Assembly: GCA_963703085.1 (NCBI GenBank)
Contig: OY969789.1
Location: 1,798,001 to 1,862,000, forward strand
Reading direction: 5' to 3'
Source: DATAEG01 sp963703085
GTDB lineage: Bacteria; Actinomycetota; Actinomycetes; Mycobacteriales; Jatrophihabitantaceae
DNA: 64,000 nt
The notes below the pieces were generated by a model. It searched no databases, was not told the origin of the DNA, and was given only the letters and a program-made list of their open reading frames with translations. The position numbers were made by a program, and so were the translations under genes. Numbering within the stretch: the stretch's first letter is position 1; each line of letters begins with the position of its first letter. Below are positions 16,316-25,688 of this stretch, piece after piece.

Positions 16316-16495
16316 ATGTGGGGCTGGCTACCGCTCATCCTCGTTGTGACCGCGCTGGGGCTGATCCTGTGGCGCTTCTCGGTCCGATCGCGCGACATCG
16401 AGGACGACAGCCGATACCTGTACGAGAACGGCGACCGGGAACGCTACGGCGAGCAGATCATGAGGATTCTCAGGAACGACGACTCGGGACAGTAG
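16316..16495 (+). CDS. 59-residue single-pass membrane protein
   Basis: A short gene with an excellent ribosome site (GGAGGGAG, 6 bases before ATG). The product starts MWGWLPLILVVTALGLILW (one transmembrane helix) and goes on with a charged cytoplasmic tail rich in Asp, Arg and Tyr (SRDIEDDSRYLYENGDRERY). It is 57 bases after the HTH regulator and may be co-transcribed. The function is unknown. Confidence 0.7.
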   Translation: MWGWLPLILVVTALGLILWRFSVRSRDIEDDSRYLYENGDRERYGEQIMRILRNDDSGQ

Positions 16496-16581
16496 GCGGC
16501 GTGGGCCCCGCCGCCCGCGTCCAGTGCCGCGTTCGCAAACGGGCTTGACCTGTAGCGCGCTCCAGGTCCGATGGTGGATGC

Positions 16582-17541
16582 ATGACCACATCGACATCAG
16601 CATCTCTCGACAACGTCGCGCTGGGCGCGATGTTCTTCGGCACCTCGATCGACGAGGACACGTCCTTCGCGATTCTGGACCATTACGTCGACGCCGGCGG
16701 CGTCTGGATCGACACGGCGGACTGCTATTCGTTCTGGGCCGACCCGAGCGGATTCGGCGGGCAGAGCGAGAAACTGCTCGGCCGGTGGCTGGCCGCCCGT
16801 CCGGGCGTGCGCGAGCGGGTCCGGATCGCGACCAAGGTCGGCTGCGAGTGCGTCACCCCGAACAGCTGGCCGGAACGCTCCGAAGGACTGGCTCCGGATG
16901 TCATCGCGAAGGTCGCCCAACAGAGCCTGCACCGGATGGGGATCGAGCACATCGATCTGTTCTGGACGCATCGCGACGACCGTGAGGTCGACCAGGCGGA
17001 CGTGGTCGCGGCGTTCGGCAAGCTGGTGGCCGACGGCACCGTCGGACGGCTGGGACACTCCAACACGGCACTGTGGCGCACCGAGCGCGCTCGGGGGCTC
17101 GCCGCGGCACAGGGCGTGGCCGGGCCAACGGCGCTGCAACTGCGCTACAGCTATCTGCAGCCCCGTCCGCTGTGGCTGGAGAACTCCCACCCGTTCGGCA
17201 GGATGACCCAGGACGCGCTGGATTACGCTGCCGCCGAGCCGGACACGATGTTGTGGGCCTACAGCCCGCTCATGTCCGGCGCGTACGAGCGGGCTGACCG
17301 GCCGTTGCCCGAGCCATACGAGCATCCCGGCACCGAGCGGCGCCTCGCCGCGCTCACCGCGGCGGCCGAGCAGCTGGGCGTCACGCGCAGTGAAGTCGTC
17401 GTGTCCTGGCTCGTCGGTGGCACGCCGCAGGTGATGCCGATCATCGGGGTGAGCTCGATCGAACAACTGGACGTATCTCTGAACGGGGCACGTCGGGTGC
17501 TGCCCGATGACGTCCGTGTGGCGCTCGACGAGGCCAAGTAG
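16582..17541 (+). CDS. aldo/keto reductase
   Basis: Cytoplasmic NADPH-dependent oxidoreductase, 319 residues, TIM barrel. The catalytic tetrad is visible: Asp and Tyr in DTADCYSFW, Lys in IATKVGCE, His in LFWTHRDD. The NADP region near the C-terminus is PIIGVSSIEQLDVSLNGA. Substrates are probably small aldehydes or sugars; no clue from neighbours. It is convergent with the acyltransferase gene (25 bases between stops). Confidence 0.9.
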   Translation: MTTSTSASLDNVALGAMFFGTSIDEDTSFAILDHYVDAGGVWIDTADCYSFWADPSGFGGQSEKLLGRWLAARPGVRERVRIATKVGCECVTPNSWPERSEGLAPDVIAKVAQQSLHRMGIEHIDLFWTHRDDREVDQADVVAAFGKLVADGTVGRLGHSNTALWRTERARGLAAAQGVAGPTALQLRYSYLQPRPLWLENSHPFGRMTQDALDYAAAEPDTMLWAYSPLMSGAYERADRPLPEPYEHPGTERRLAALTAAAEQLGVTRSEVVVSWLVGGTPQVMPIIGVSSIEQLDVSLNGARRVLPDDVRVALDEAK

Positions 17542-17566
17542 CAGACGCTCTCGGCACCCGGCTTGG

Positions 17567-19627
17567 TCAGAACACGCCGGTGTCCAGCAACCGGCGCGCC
17601 AAGAAGGGCGTGAGCGATTTCGCGTAGGTGCTGGTCACGTGGTGGTCGTCGCGGTAGACCAGCACGTTGCCGATCACCGGTGGACACGCTGTCGCGTTAC
17701 AGAGGAAGTCGTTCAGGTCGACGATCGGGACGGCGCCGTTGACTTGTTCGGCTGCCACGTTCTCGGGGGTCTGCTTCGTCAACGCCGCCGACGCCGGGAC
17801 CGAGCAAGACCGCACCGACCCGGTGCGCCTGGCCAGGCAGTCGGGGATGTTGCGGTCGATCTCCGGCGACTCGTGGATGCCGACCACGCTGATGCCCGCG
17901 TCCAGCAGCTGGGCCCAGTACGTCGCCATGCCGCTGCCTATCGCGGCCCGCGCCGCGGGAGAGGCTGTCGGTTGATCCAGGACACCGAGGTTGGGCCGAT
18001 CGCTGGTGAGCACCACGTCGGGATGGATTCGGTTCAACAGCGCCCGCTGCGCCCGCTGCCCCCAGAGGTAGCAGGAGGTGAACTCAGACTTCGAGTTCGT
18101 GTTGTAGGTGACGGTGCTGGTGAACGGGCATTGGCTGTGCAACACCGTCACGATCTTCCACCCGCGCGCCTTGCCGATGTCGTCCAGCGGAGTCAACCAC
18201 TGACCGGCTGTCGAGTCACCCACCAGTGCGACCGTGAGTGCCGGGTCGGTGGTGTCGCCGTAATAGCAGAGGTTCAGCGTCGTCGAGGTGACACCGGTCT
18301 CGCAGCCGTGTGCGTAGTAGTCCGGGCGGTCCCCGGCGGCTGCCGTCAAGGTAGGCACCATCGGCACGCCGGGTGATGTGACGGCGCCGCGTAGCGCGGC
18401 CGCACCCGGGTGAGCAGCATCGAGGACCGGCCGCGGCGGCGCCGGGGTCTGGATCTGGTAGATCACGACAGCGGCCACGGGCACCAGCACCGTCAGCGCA
18501 GTTGCCAGGGAACGGGTGCGATGTGCCTTGAGCGCCCGCGCGGTTCGGATCGGGTCTTCCACCAGCACCGTGGTCAGCCAAGCCAGCACGATCGCCGCTG
18601 CCGCCAGCACCACCGCGCTGCGCAGGTGGATGACTGTGCCGGACCACCACTGCCACAGCACGATCAGCGGGAAGTGCCAGAGATAGAGGGAGTAGGAGAT
18701 TCCGCCCAGGAACACGGCCGGCCGCAGCGCGGTCAACCGCCATGGGCCGAACCGGCCGGTGCCACCACAGCCCAGGGCCGCGGCGGTGCCGAGCGCGGGA
18801 AGCAGCGCGGCCGCGCCTGGAAACGGAGTCGCCGCATTCATCGTGAACGCCGCGTACGCGATCGCGGCCAGACCCAGCCAGCCGAGCCAGTACTGGCGCG
18901 CCAACCCGCCGGCTACCCGGACCGGCAGGACGGCGAGCATGCCGCCTACCCCGAACTCCCACATCCGCGTCGTGGTCACGAAGTAAGCCGACGCCGGGTT
19001 GACTCGGGTCAGACGGATCGACCAGAACAACGATGCGCCCACTACAACGACCGCGAAGGTACCGAGCACGAGGCGTCCGGCGCGCTGGCCCGAGCGCCGT
19101 GCGACCAGTCCGGCAGCCAGGAAGGCCAGCGGCCACACCAGATAGAACTGCTCCTCCACCGACAGCGACCAGAAATGCTGCACCGGGGACACCGCGTTGC
19201 CTGCGGTCAGGTAGTCGACGGCGTGCTGGGCCAGCGTCCAATTCTGGAAGTACAAGGCGCTGGAAACGATCTCCTTGAACGTTTCCGGGATCTGGGTTAC
19301 CGGCAACGCCACGAACGCGCCGATGAAGGTCGCAGTGAGCACCACCGCGACGGCCGGCAGCAGCCGACGGGCCCGGCGGCCGTAGAAGGCCAGCAGGTCG
19401 ATCCTGCCGTGGCGGCGCAGCTCACGAGCCAGCAGGCCGGTGATCAGGTAGCCGGAAATGACGAAGAAGACGTCGACTCCGATGTACCCGCCGGATACCG
19501 CGTGCGGAGTGAGGTGATAGACCAGCACCAGGCCGACCGCGATTGCGCGCAATCCCTGGATGTCCGAACGGAAGGCGGCCGCGACCGGAGCCTTCGAGTC
19601 GCGCGGCGCGGGGTGCGTCGACCGCAC
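17567..19627 (-). CDS. membrane acyltransferase (acyltransferase 3 family) fused to SGNH domain
   Basis: OafA/YrhL-type O-acyltransferase, about 686 residues. Residues 20-370 form the ten-helix acyl-transfer domain, opening with FRSDIQGLRAIAVGLVLVYH and GGYIGVDVFFVISGYLITG; SPVQHFWSLSVEEQFYLVWP is the family signature. After a further helix, residues 440-686 are an extracytoplasmic SGNH hydrolase domain with ALVGDSTAGQW and the C-terminal Asp-His region RDDHHVTSTYA. Such fusions acetylate cell-surface polysaccharides. The start is uncertain: GTG 19627 is taken because it lies just before the conserved domain. Confidence 0.9.
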   Translation of the reverse strand: MRSTHPAPRDSKAPVAAAFRSDIQGLRAIAVGLVLVYHLTPHAVSGGYIGVDVFFVISGYLITGLLARELRRHGRIDLLAFYGRRARRLLPAVAVVLTATFIGAFVALPVTQIPETFKEIVSSALYFQNWTLAQHAVDYLTAGNAVSPVQHFWSLSVEEQFYLVWPLAFLAAGLVARRSGQRAGRLVLGTFAVVVVGASLFWSIRLTRVNPASAYFVTTTRMWEFGVGGMLAVLPVRVAGGLARQYWLGWLGLAAIAYAAFTMNAATPFPGAAALLPALGTAAALGCGGTGRFGPWRLTALRPAVFLGGISYSLYLWHFPLIVLWQWWSGTVIHLRSAVVLAAAAIVLAWLTTVLVEDPIRTARALKAHRTRSLATALTVLVPVAAVVIYQIQTPAPPRPVLDAAHPGAAALRGAVTSPGVPMVPTLTAAAGDRPDYYAHGCETGVTSTTLNLCYYGDTTDPALTVALVGDSTAGQWLTPLDDIGKARGWKIVTVLHSQCPFTSTVTYNTNSKSEFTSCYLWGQRAQRALLNRIHPDVVLTSDRPNLGVLDQPTASPAARAAIGSGMATYWAQLLDAGISVVGIHESPEIDRNIPDCLARRTGSVRSCSVPASAALTKQTPENVAAEQVNGAVPIVDLNDFLCNATACPPVIGNVLVYRDDHHVTSTYAKSLTPFLARRLLDTGVF

Positions 19628-19890
19628 CGCCTCAGTTGTGGCCGTGGGTGGCGCAGCGCCGATGCCGATGGCCTCGTCCTTTCTGCGCTCTCGAGACTTG
19701 CGTGCCGGCCCGCTGTACCGATTCTGGTCTAGCCGAGCAGCATGTGCATCCGCTGAGGGAGCAAACCGGACCGAGCGCTCGTCGCTGGGCGGCGGCGCGG
19801 TGTTGCCGGCAAGGTAGCTCGTCCGAACAGCAGTGGTTCGCAGCTTGCCGAGAGCACCTGTCCCGCGCAGTTGATCAATAGGGTTGACGG

Positions 19891-20691
19891 GTGACCGAGG
19901 ACCCCTGGACCGAGACGAGCTTGGCTGATCGCTTCGCCGACGAGGCATATGCCACGGTGAAGGGATACGTACGTACCTACGTGATGCACCGGCAGCTGCT
20001 CGAGCACCTGCCGCCACCTCCAGCGGCTGTGCTCGATGTGGGCGGCGGCGCAGGCCATCAGTCGTTTCCGCTGGCCGAGGCGGGCTACGACGTCACCCTG
20101 CTCGACTCCTCGCCGGCCATGCTGGACAAAGCTCGACAACGGCTGCAACGCCTACCGGATGAGATCCAGCGACGGATTAGCCTCCTGCAGGCCCACGGTG
20201 AGAACGCCGATGCGGCGGTGGACGGGCGACGCTTCGCCGCCGTGTTGTGCCACGGCGTGCTCGGCTACCTGGAGCATCCCGAGCCGATGGTCAGCCAACT
20301 GTGCCGGTGCGTCGCTGCCGGGGGCGTGGTCTCGATCATGACGGGTAACGCCAAGACGACGGCGGTGCAACCCGCGTTGGAACGTCGCTGGGAGGACGCC
20401 CTCGCGGCTTTTGATACCAGGACCGGGATGGGTGTGCTGGGCGTGCGGGGGCGCGCCGACACCGTGGAGGAGGTCACCGAGCTCCTGCGGAGCGGCGGGG
20501 TCCAGCCGGAACGCTGGTACGGCGTATGGCTGTTCATCGACTGGCTCGAATTCAGCGGAGCCCAGCTCGATCCCAACGACTCAGCTCAGGTTGCGGCGAC
20601 GGCCGCAGTCGAACTCGAAGCCAGCCGACGAGACCCCTACCGCCAACTCAGCCGCGTGTTTCATCTCGTTGGACGCAAAGCAGCCGACTGA
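19891..20691 (+). CDS. class I SAM-dependent methyltransferase
   Basis: A 266-residue Rossmann-fold methyltransferase. Motif I is AAVLDVGGGAGHQSFPLAE (about residues 45-63), then DVTLLDSSPAMLDKAR and FAAVLCHGVLGYLEHPEP. The N-terminus FADEAYATVKGYVRTYV and the overall shape are like the CmoM/SmtA group that modifies tRNA wobble uridines, but actinobacterial members are unproven. The start is GTG. It is divergent from the acyltransferase and convergent with the SDR gene. Confidence 0.85.
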   Translation: MTEDPWTETSLADRFADEAYATVKGYVRTYVMHRQLLEHLPPPPAAVLDVGGGAGHQSFPLAEAGYDVTLLDSSPAMLDKARQRLQRLPDEIQRRISLLQAHGENADAAVDGRRFAAVLCHGVLGYLEHPEPMVSQLCRCVAAGGVVSIMTGNAKTTAVQPALERRWEDALAAFDTRTGMGVLGVRGRADTVEEVTELLRSGGVQPERWYGVWLFIDWLEFSGAQLDPNDSAQVAATAAVELEASRRDPYRQLSRVFHLVGRKAAD

Positions 20692-20719
20692 CAAGGAGCG
20701 GCGGAACGTGCGTCGCCGC

Positions 20720-21445
20720 TCAGCGCGTGGGGTGCTCGCCGCCGTTGACGGCGATCGTCTGCGCGGTGATCTGGCACGCGGCGTCTCCGGCGAGGAAGTG
20801 CACCACGGCCGCGACGTCGGCCGGGGTGGACGCCCGGCGAGTGCGGGCCGCGGTGACGAGGTCCGCGCGGCGTCCTTCGGTCAGGCGGTCACGGAAGAAT
20901 TCGGTGTCGGCGACGTAGCCCGGGGCGACAACGTTGCTCGTAATGCCGAGCGGTCCGAGTTCTGTCGCGAGGTCGACGTTCCACGACGCCAAACCTGCCT
21001 TGGCCGCGCCGTAGGAGCCCGCGCCCTTGTCCGCAGCGATCGAACCGACGTGCACGAGGCGCGATCCTCGACCGAGACGGTCGCGTACCGCGTGCGTGGT
21101 CAGCACGGCGCTGAGCAGATTGGCGTCGATGTTGGCCCGCCAGGCATCCGCGAGTTCGTCGAGCGTCGATGGTGCGGGCCGGTCGAAGTCGGTATTGCCG
21201 CCTGCGCAGTTGACGAGGACGTCGACCCGCCCCGGCAGCTGCTCGACGAGGTCGCGGATCCGGGCCGGGTCGGTGTGGTCGCATGGCACCGCCGTGGCGC
21301 TGGGGCCGAACGACGCCGCGGTGGCTGCGAGCAGTGCCGCGCGGCGGCCGGTGATCCAGACCTTGTCACCGTCGGTGACGAACGATTCCGCGACGGCGCG
21401 GCCGATTCCGGTGCCGGCTCCGGTGACCAGGACCGCTCGGGACAT
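20720..21445 (-). CDS. short-chain dehydrogenase/reductase
   Basis: Classical SDR oxidoreductase of 241 residues. Cofactor motif TGAGTGIGRAVAES at residues 8-21, NCAGGNTDF in place of NNAG, catalytic Ser-Tyr-Lys in VGSIAADKGAGSYGAAKAG, and the C-terminal NVVAPGYVADTEFF. It ends ITAQTIAVNGGEHPTR. It is divergent from a LysR gene and is therefore its likely regulated target. The substrate is unknown. Confidence 0.9.
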   Translation of the reverse strand: MSRAVLVTGAGTGIGRAVAESFVTDGDKVWITGRRAALLAATAASFGPSATAVPCDHTDPARIRDLVEQLPGRVDVLVNCAGGNTDFDRPAPSTLDELADAWRANIDANLLSAVLTTHAVRDRLGRGSRLVHVGSIAADKGAGSYGAAKAGLASWNVDLATELGPLGITSNVVAPGYVADTEFFRDRLTEGRRADLVTAARTRRASTPADVAAVVHFLAGDAACQITAQTIAVNGGEHPTR

Positions 21446-21585
21446 GACGGGGCTCCTCTGCTGTCGCGACGCCGTCCGATTGGCGTCGACTGCTCGAACC
21501 TGTCACGGCCGACTGCGCTGGTTCGAAATCTGCCACAATTCGGTGTAATTCAGTGATCGTCTCGAACAATCCGAGCGGAGTACCC

Positions 21586-22497
21586 GTGGAGCTGCGGCAG
21601 GTGCGGGCTGTGCATGCGGTCGCCGCAACCCGGCACTTCGGTCGGGCGGCGGCCTCGCTCGGCGTGACGCCGTCGACCCTGAGTCACACGGTGAGCGAGT
21701 TGGAGAAGGAGCTGGGCGTTGCGTTGTTCACCCGCACGACCCGCTCGGTGACGGTCACCGATGCGGGGCGCGCGTTCGTCGAGCAGACCCGCCCCGGGCT
21801 TTCTCTGCTGGACGCCGCGGCGAGCCGCGCGGCGGCATCGGGACGCGGCGAGGCCGGATCGCTCGCCATCGGGTTGCTGGGTTCGGCCCTCGACCCGCCG
21901 CTGCCGCGGGTGCTGCGCGAGTTCCGAGCACGACGTCCCGGGGTGTCGATCACGGTGCACGAGTTGACCACCGCCGAGCAGGTCGACGGCTTGCTCGGCG
22001 GCCGCCTCGACGTCGGCTTCGTGCGTCCCCCACTGCCGGCACCGGCCGACCGGCTCCTCGCGACGACCACCATCAGCCGGACCCGCCTGGTGGCGGTCCT
22101 GCCCAGCCGGCACCGACTCGCGAGGATGAGCACGCTGCCGATGCGGTCGCTCGCGGGCGAACCGTTCGTCCGCACGCCGCGTGCGCGGGGCGCAGGCTTC
22201 CACGACCAGGTCACGTCGCTATGCCGAAGGGCCGGGTTCGAACCCCACACCGTCCAGGAGGCCACCAGGATCAGCAGCGTCGTCGGCCTGGTCGCCGCGG
22301 GCTTCGGCGTCAGCGTCGTTCCTGAGCGACGCACCGCCGTGCCCGGCGTGGTCTTCGTCCCCCTCTCGGCACGCGATGCCGTTGTCGACCTCGCCCTCGC
22401 CGTCCCCACTGACCGGCCGCGGTCGCCGCAGACCGACGTCTTCGTCTCGCTCGTCCGGGCGGCGGCGCACCCGCCGCGCCGCAGCCGGAAGGACTGA
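21586..22497 (+). CDS. LysR-type transcriptional regulator
   Basis: A regulator of 303 residues. The winged helix-turn-helix is at residues 1-60: VELRQVRAVHAVAATRHFGR, TPSTLSHTVSELEKELGVAL. The substrate-binding domain follows, with GSLAIGLLGSALDPPLPRV and the SVVPERR segment. GTG 21586 is preferred because CGGAG sits 7 bases upstream and LysR proteins begin at this point; a GTG at 21553 is also in frame. The divergent gap to the SDR gene contains an inverted pair TCGAAC/GTTCGA (about 21494 and 21519), a possible LysR site. Confidence 0.9.
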   Translation: MELRQVRAVHAVAATRHFGRAAASLGVTPSTLSHTVSELEKELGVALFTRTTRSVTVTDAGRAFVEQTRPGLSLLDAAASRAAASGRGEAGSLAIGLLGSALDPPLPRVLREFRARRPGVSITVHELTTAEQVDGLLGGRLDVGFVRPPLPAPADRLLATTTISRTRLVAVLPSRHRLARMSTLPMRSLAGEPFVRTPRARGAGFHDQVTSLCRRAGFEPHTVQEATRISSVVGLVAAGFGVSVVPERRTAVPGVVFVPLSARDAVVDLALAVPTDRPRSPQTDVFVSLVRAAAHPPRRSRKD

Positions 22498-22739
22498 CGC
22501 GTCGCGGTCGACGTCGAGCGCCCGCCAGAACGCGGCGACCCGCCGCTACTGGTGGCTCCTGGGCGCTGCATCGGTGGAGCGCGGCGGTGTTCAGGAGCAG
22601 AGTGGGGGGTGCTCGCTGGGTGCGCCCGGGTGCACCCAGGGTGTAGGTCCGGGGGTTTCAAGCCAGAGACCTTCGGACCGCTTTGGCCATTGCGGATAAG
22701 GGCCGGCGCAGAAGCGCTCCACTCCCGCGACGCGACTGC

Positions 22740-23099
22740 TCAAGCCTGCCGAACCCGGTAGGTCCACATCTCCGTCATTCGCCATGGTGCAACGGATACG
22801 CCAGATGACCGGAGCATCGGTGAGCGCCGTCGACGGCTGCATGACGTGGCCGATGGCGAGGACGCAGCCGTCGTCGGACGGGAGTATCTGCTCGAGGTGG
22901 AAGCGCAGTTCCGGCCGGGCCGCCCTCACCTGTTCGATCGCGTGGGCGACACCGTCGGCCCCGTGTACCTCGGGTGATTGTGGTCGAGCCAGTCCCGATC
23001 AATGAGTTCGGCCGGAGCCGCCGTGTCGCCGCTATTCCACAAGTCGAAGTATCGAGCGACGACAGAACCGGCCTCCGAACGGGCGACAGACCCCACCAC
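22740..23099 (-). pseudogene. SnoaL-like gene broken by two frameshifts
   Basis: Three pieces of one SnoaL/NTF2-like protein are found in successive frames on the minus strand. Piece 1 (from about 23099) reads VARYFDLWNSGDTAAPAEL then DRDWLDHNHP; near 22973 the frame shifts and piece 2 goes on EVHGADGVAHAIEQV, RPELRFHLEQILPSDDG, VIGHV-like strand and PVIWRIR; near 22780 it shifts again to TEMWTYRVRQA and a stop at 22740. The first break looks like loss of one C from a C run. The pieces in order give a complete family domain, so this is a recently decayed gene, unless the breaks are sequencing errors. The flanks 22498-22739 and 23100-23262 show no gene. Confidence 0.75.
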
Positions 23100-23262
23100 C
23101 TGATCATCTCAACCCCGCGCGACGGACCCATGCCGGGTCGAGGTCGGTACGCACGAGTGCCCGCAGCGGGCGCGCGAGCGTGCAAGCGGGTCCAGACCTT
23201 GTTCACAACTGACTGACGCGGCAGGTGCGCTGCGGCGCGAGGTGGCGGGACGGCGGATCCGG

Positions 23263-23949
23263 TCAGGACAATGGCGGGGACGCGGCGCTGAAGCGGTGGA
23301 CGGGTCGCCCGGCGGTGCCATATTCCATGCTGAGCACGACGACGCCCATGCGCTCCATCTCGGTGAGGTGGCGTTGTGCGGTCGCCCGGCTTATGCCGAC
23401 CGCTTGGGCGATGTCGCTCGCGCTCAGCGGGGTGGACGAGGATTGCACGATGTCCAGGATGCTGCGCATGGTCGGCGGCAATCGGCGCCGAGCGGCACTG
23501 GCGGCCGTCGGCGCGCGCAATGTGTCGAACAGTGCATCGACGGTCGCCTGGTCGGCTTGCTCGGCCGAGGCGATCTGCTCGCGCCAGCGGCGATAGGCAT
23601 GCAGCTGGTCGCTGAGCTGACTGAAACCGAAGGGTTTGACCAGGTAGTACACGGCGCCCAGTTGCATCGCTTCTCGTACAGAGTTCAGGTCCCGGGCGGC
23701 GGTGATGACGATGCAATCCGGCGCCGCCGCGTCCTGCATGTGCAAGGACTTGAGCAGCGAAAGACCGTTCTCGTCAGGCAGGTACAGGTCGAGGAGCATG
23801 AGGTCCGGCCGGTCCGCCTCGATCATCGTCCGAGCCTCATCGGCGGAGTGTGCCTCGCCGACGCAGGCGAAGCCGGCAACACGATCAACGCTGGCCGCGT
23901 GCAGGTGGGCCACCCGGAAGTCGTCGTCGACGACCAGAGTTCGGATCAC
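23263..23949 (-). CDS. CitB/DcuR-type response regulator
   Basis: A 228-residue response regulator. The receiver domain (1-120) has the acidic pair in LVVDDDFRVA, the phosphoacceptor Asp in PDLMLLDLYLPDENGLSL, the Thr in CIVITAARD and the Lys in YYLVKPFGFSQL. The C-terminal domain (about 160-228) is a winged helix with LSASDIAQAVGISRATAQRHL, as in DcuR/CitB/DctR. Its start overlaps the kinase stop by 4 bases (here the kinase is upstream). Regulated genes are probably the divergent ABC importer. Confidence 0.92.
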   Translation of the reverse strand: MIRTLVVDDDFRVAHLHAASVDRVAGFACVGEAHSADEARTMIEADRPDLMLLDLYLPDENGLSLLKSLHMQDAAAPDCIVITAARDLNSVREAMQLGAVYYLVKPFGFSQLSDQLHAYRRWREQIASAEQADQATVDALFDTLRAPTAASAARRRLPPTMRSILDIVQSSSTPLSASDIAQAVGISRATAQRHLTEMERMGVVVLSMEYGTAGRPVHRFSAASPPLS

Positions 23950-25541
23950 TGCAGTATGTCCACCTGCGGCTGCGGCGCGGGAGTCTCAGCCGGCAGGTGT
24001 ACCTCGAATCGGGCGCCCGGTCCGGCGGAGACGTGGATCTCGCCATGCCGACGGCGCACGATCCGACGCACCAGCGCCAAGCCCATTCCGCGACCGGTGC
24101 CGCGCGAGTCGCTCTTGGTTGAGTAGCCGTCAACGAAAACCGCGTCCATATCCGCCTCGGCCAGGCCAGGTCCGTTGTCCTGCACCACCACCCGCAGCCC
24201 GTCGGTGTCGTCAAGGTGCACCGTGATCCGGCGCGGCTGCGGCCAGCCCGCCAACGCCTCGATCGCGTTGTCCACCAGATTCCCGACCACGGTGATCAGA
24301 TCGCGGTGCTCGGCGCCGAGGACCCTGGTGTCCGCAGTGACCTCGAGCTCGATGTCCTGCTCGGCCGCGACGGTGATCTTGGCCAGGATCAACGACGCCA
24401 GCGCGGTGGGCGCGATTCGGGCCCGCAGATCTTCCGACCTGGTCATCGAGGTGTCCGAGATCTCGGCCAGATACGCGGTGACGTCCTCTGCTTCCCCGAG
24501 CTCGAGCAGGCCGGAGATGACGTGCAGCCGATTGGTGTACTCGTGTTCCTGGGCGCGCAGCGCATCGGTCAGACCCTTGACGGTGCGCAGCTCGCGCACC
24601 AATGCTTCCAGCTCGGTGCGATCTCGCAGCGTCACCACCGACCCGACGCTGCGGCCGTGCAGGACGGCAGGCATTCGATTCACCACCAGCAGGTATTCGT
24701 CGGTCAGCACAGCCGAGTCCTGTGCAGGAACCTCCCCGACGAGCAACTGGCGCAGCCGGCCCGGCGGCAGCAGCTCCTCGATCGGTCGGCCCACCACGCC
24801 CGGCCGCAGTCCGAGCAGCCGTTCGGCTTCGGCGTTCACAACGGTCACCCGGTTCTGCCCGTCGAGGCCGAGCACACCCTCCCTGATCCCGTGCAGCATC
24901 GCTTCCCGTTCTTGCAGCAGCGACACGATCTCGGCCGGCTCCAAGCCGAAGGTGATCCGTTTGATGCGCCGGGCCAGCAGCCAGGTGGCGATGGCTCCGA
25001 TGAGCAACGCCAGGGCCGAGCACGCCAACGTGGTGTAGAGGCCCTGGCGCTGACGCGAGGCGACCTGGCTCTCCAGAATGCCCACCGACACCTGACCGAT
25101 GACCCGACCGGAGGTGTCGAAGATCGGCGCTTTGCCGTTGGCGGAACGACCCAGGCTGCCGTGGTCGATGCCTGTGTGGTCGTGGCCGTCCAGGACGGCC
25201 ACCGGTTCTTCCAGACGCTGCCCGATGAGTGCGGGGTTGGGGTGCGAGTAGCGCAGGCCGGTGGTGTCGGTGACCACGACGTAGGAGGCGCCGCTGCTGT
25301 GCATAAAGCGCTCGGCCAGTTCCTGGATATGACGCGTGGGGTCATGTTGCTGCAGTGCGGTTGCCACATCCGGGGACTGGGCGACGGTGTCGGCGATGCC
25401 CACCGCACGCTGCCGGTATTGCTCGTCGAGTGCGTTGGCAAGCAATCGCACGTAGAGAAAGCCGCCGAGGGCCACCGTCACGACCAGGATCGCGATCACT
25501 CCGATCAGCAGCTGCGACGCCAGGGTGCGGACCCGGAACAT
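23946..25541 (-). CDS. CitA/DcuS-type sensor histidine kinase
   Basis: A 531-residue membrane sensor. TM1 is LLIGVIAILVVTVALGGFLY (about 11-30); an extracytoplasmic PAS-type domain follows (AQSPDVATALQQHDPTRHIQ to about 170, with GLRYSHPNPALIGQRL and GTSGRVIGQVSVGI-like strands); TM2 is near 175-195. A cytoplasmic PAS (220-310) leads to the phosphoacceptor His in ALRAQEHEYTNRLHVISGLL and the ATPase domain with NLVDNAIEAL, DNGPGLAE and GRGMGLALVRRIV. Family members sense carboxylates such as citrate, malate or succinate. ATG 25541 has GGGAGG upstream. Confidence 0.93.
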   Translation of the reverse strand: MFRVRTLASQLLIGVIAILVVTVALGGFLYVRLLANALDEQYRQRAVGIADTVAQSPDVATALQQHDPTRHIQELAERFMHSSGASYVVVTDTTGLRYSHPNPALIGQRLEEPVAVLDGHDHTGIDHGSLGRSANGKAPIFDTSGRVIGQVSVGILESQVASRQRQGLYTTLACSALALLIGAIATWLLARRIKRITFGLEPAEIVSLLQEREAMLHGIREGVLGLDGQNRVTVVNAEAERLLGLRPGVVGRPIEELLPPGRLRQLLVGEVPAQDSAVLTDEYLLVVNRMPAVLHGRSVGSVVTLRDRTELEALVRELRTVKGLTDALRAQEHEYTNRLHVISGLLELGEAEDVTAYLAEISDTSMTRSEDLRARIAPTALASLILAKITVAAEQDIELEVTADTRVLGAEHRDLITVVGNLVDNAIEALAGWPQPRRITVHLDDTDGLRVVVQDNGPGLAEADMDAVFVDGYSTKSDSRGTGRGMGLALVRRIVRRRHGEIHVSAGPGARFEVHLPAETPAPQPQVDILQ

Positions 25542-25688
25542 GTCGCGCGCACCTCCCGATGGCCGCCTGAGCCGTAGCCGTGGTTGCCGACGCATGGCAA
25601 CACGGTTGACCGGATGTCGCAAGGCCCGGTGCGCAGAACGAGCTAAACCTCCGCCAACCCGCACTGCGCACAGCAACGATCTCATCGC

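Noticed and set aside
22591..22739. C-terminal extension of the SnoaL-like fragment
   Set aside because: The frame goes on open past 22740 but the residues do not fit the family; the proper end is in the shifted frame at 22740.
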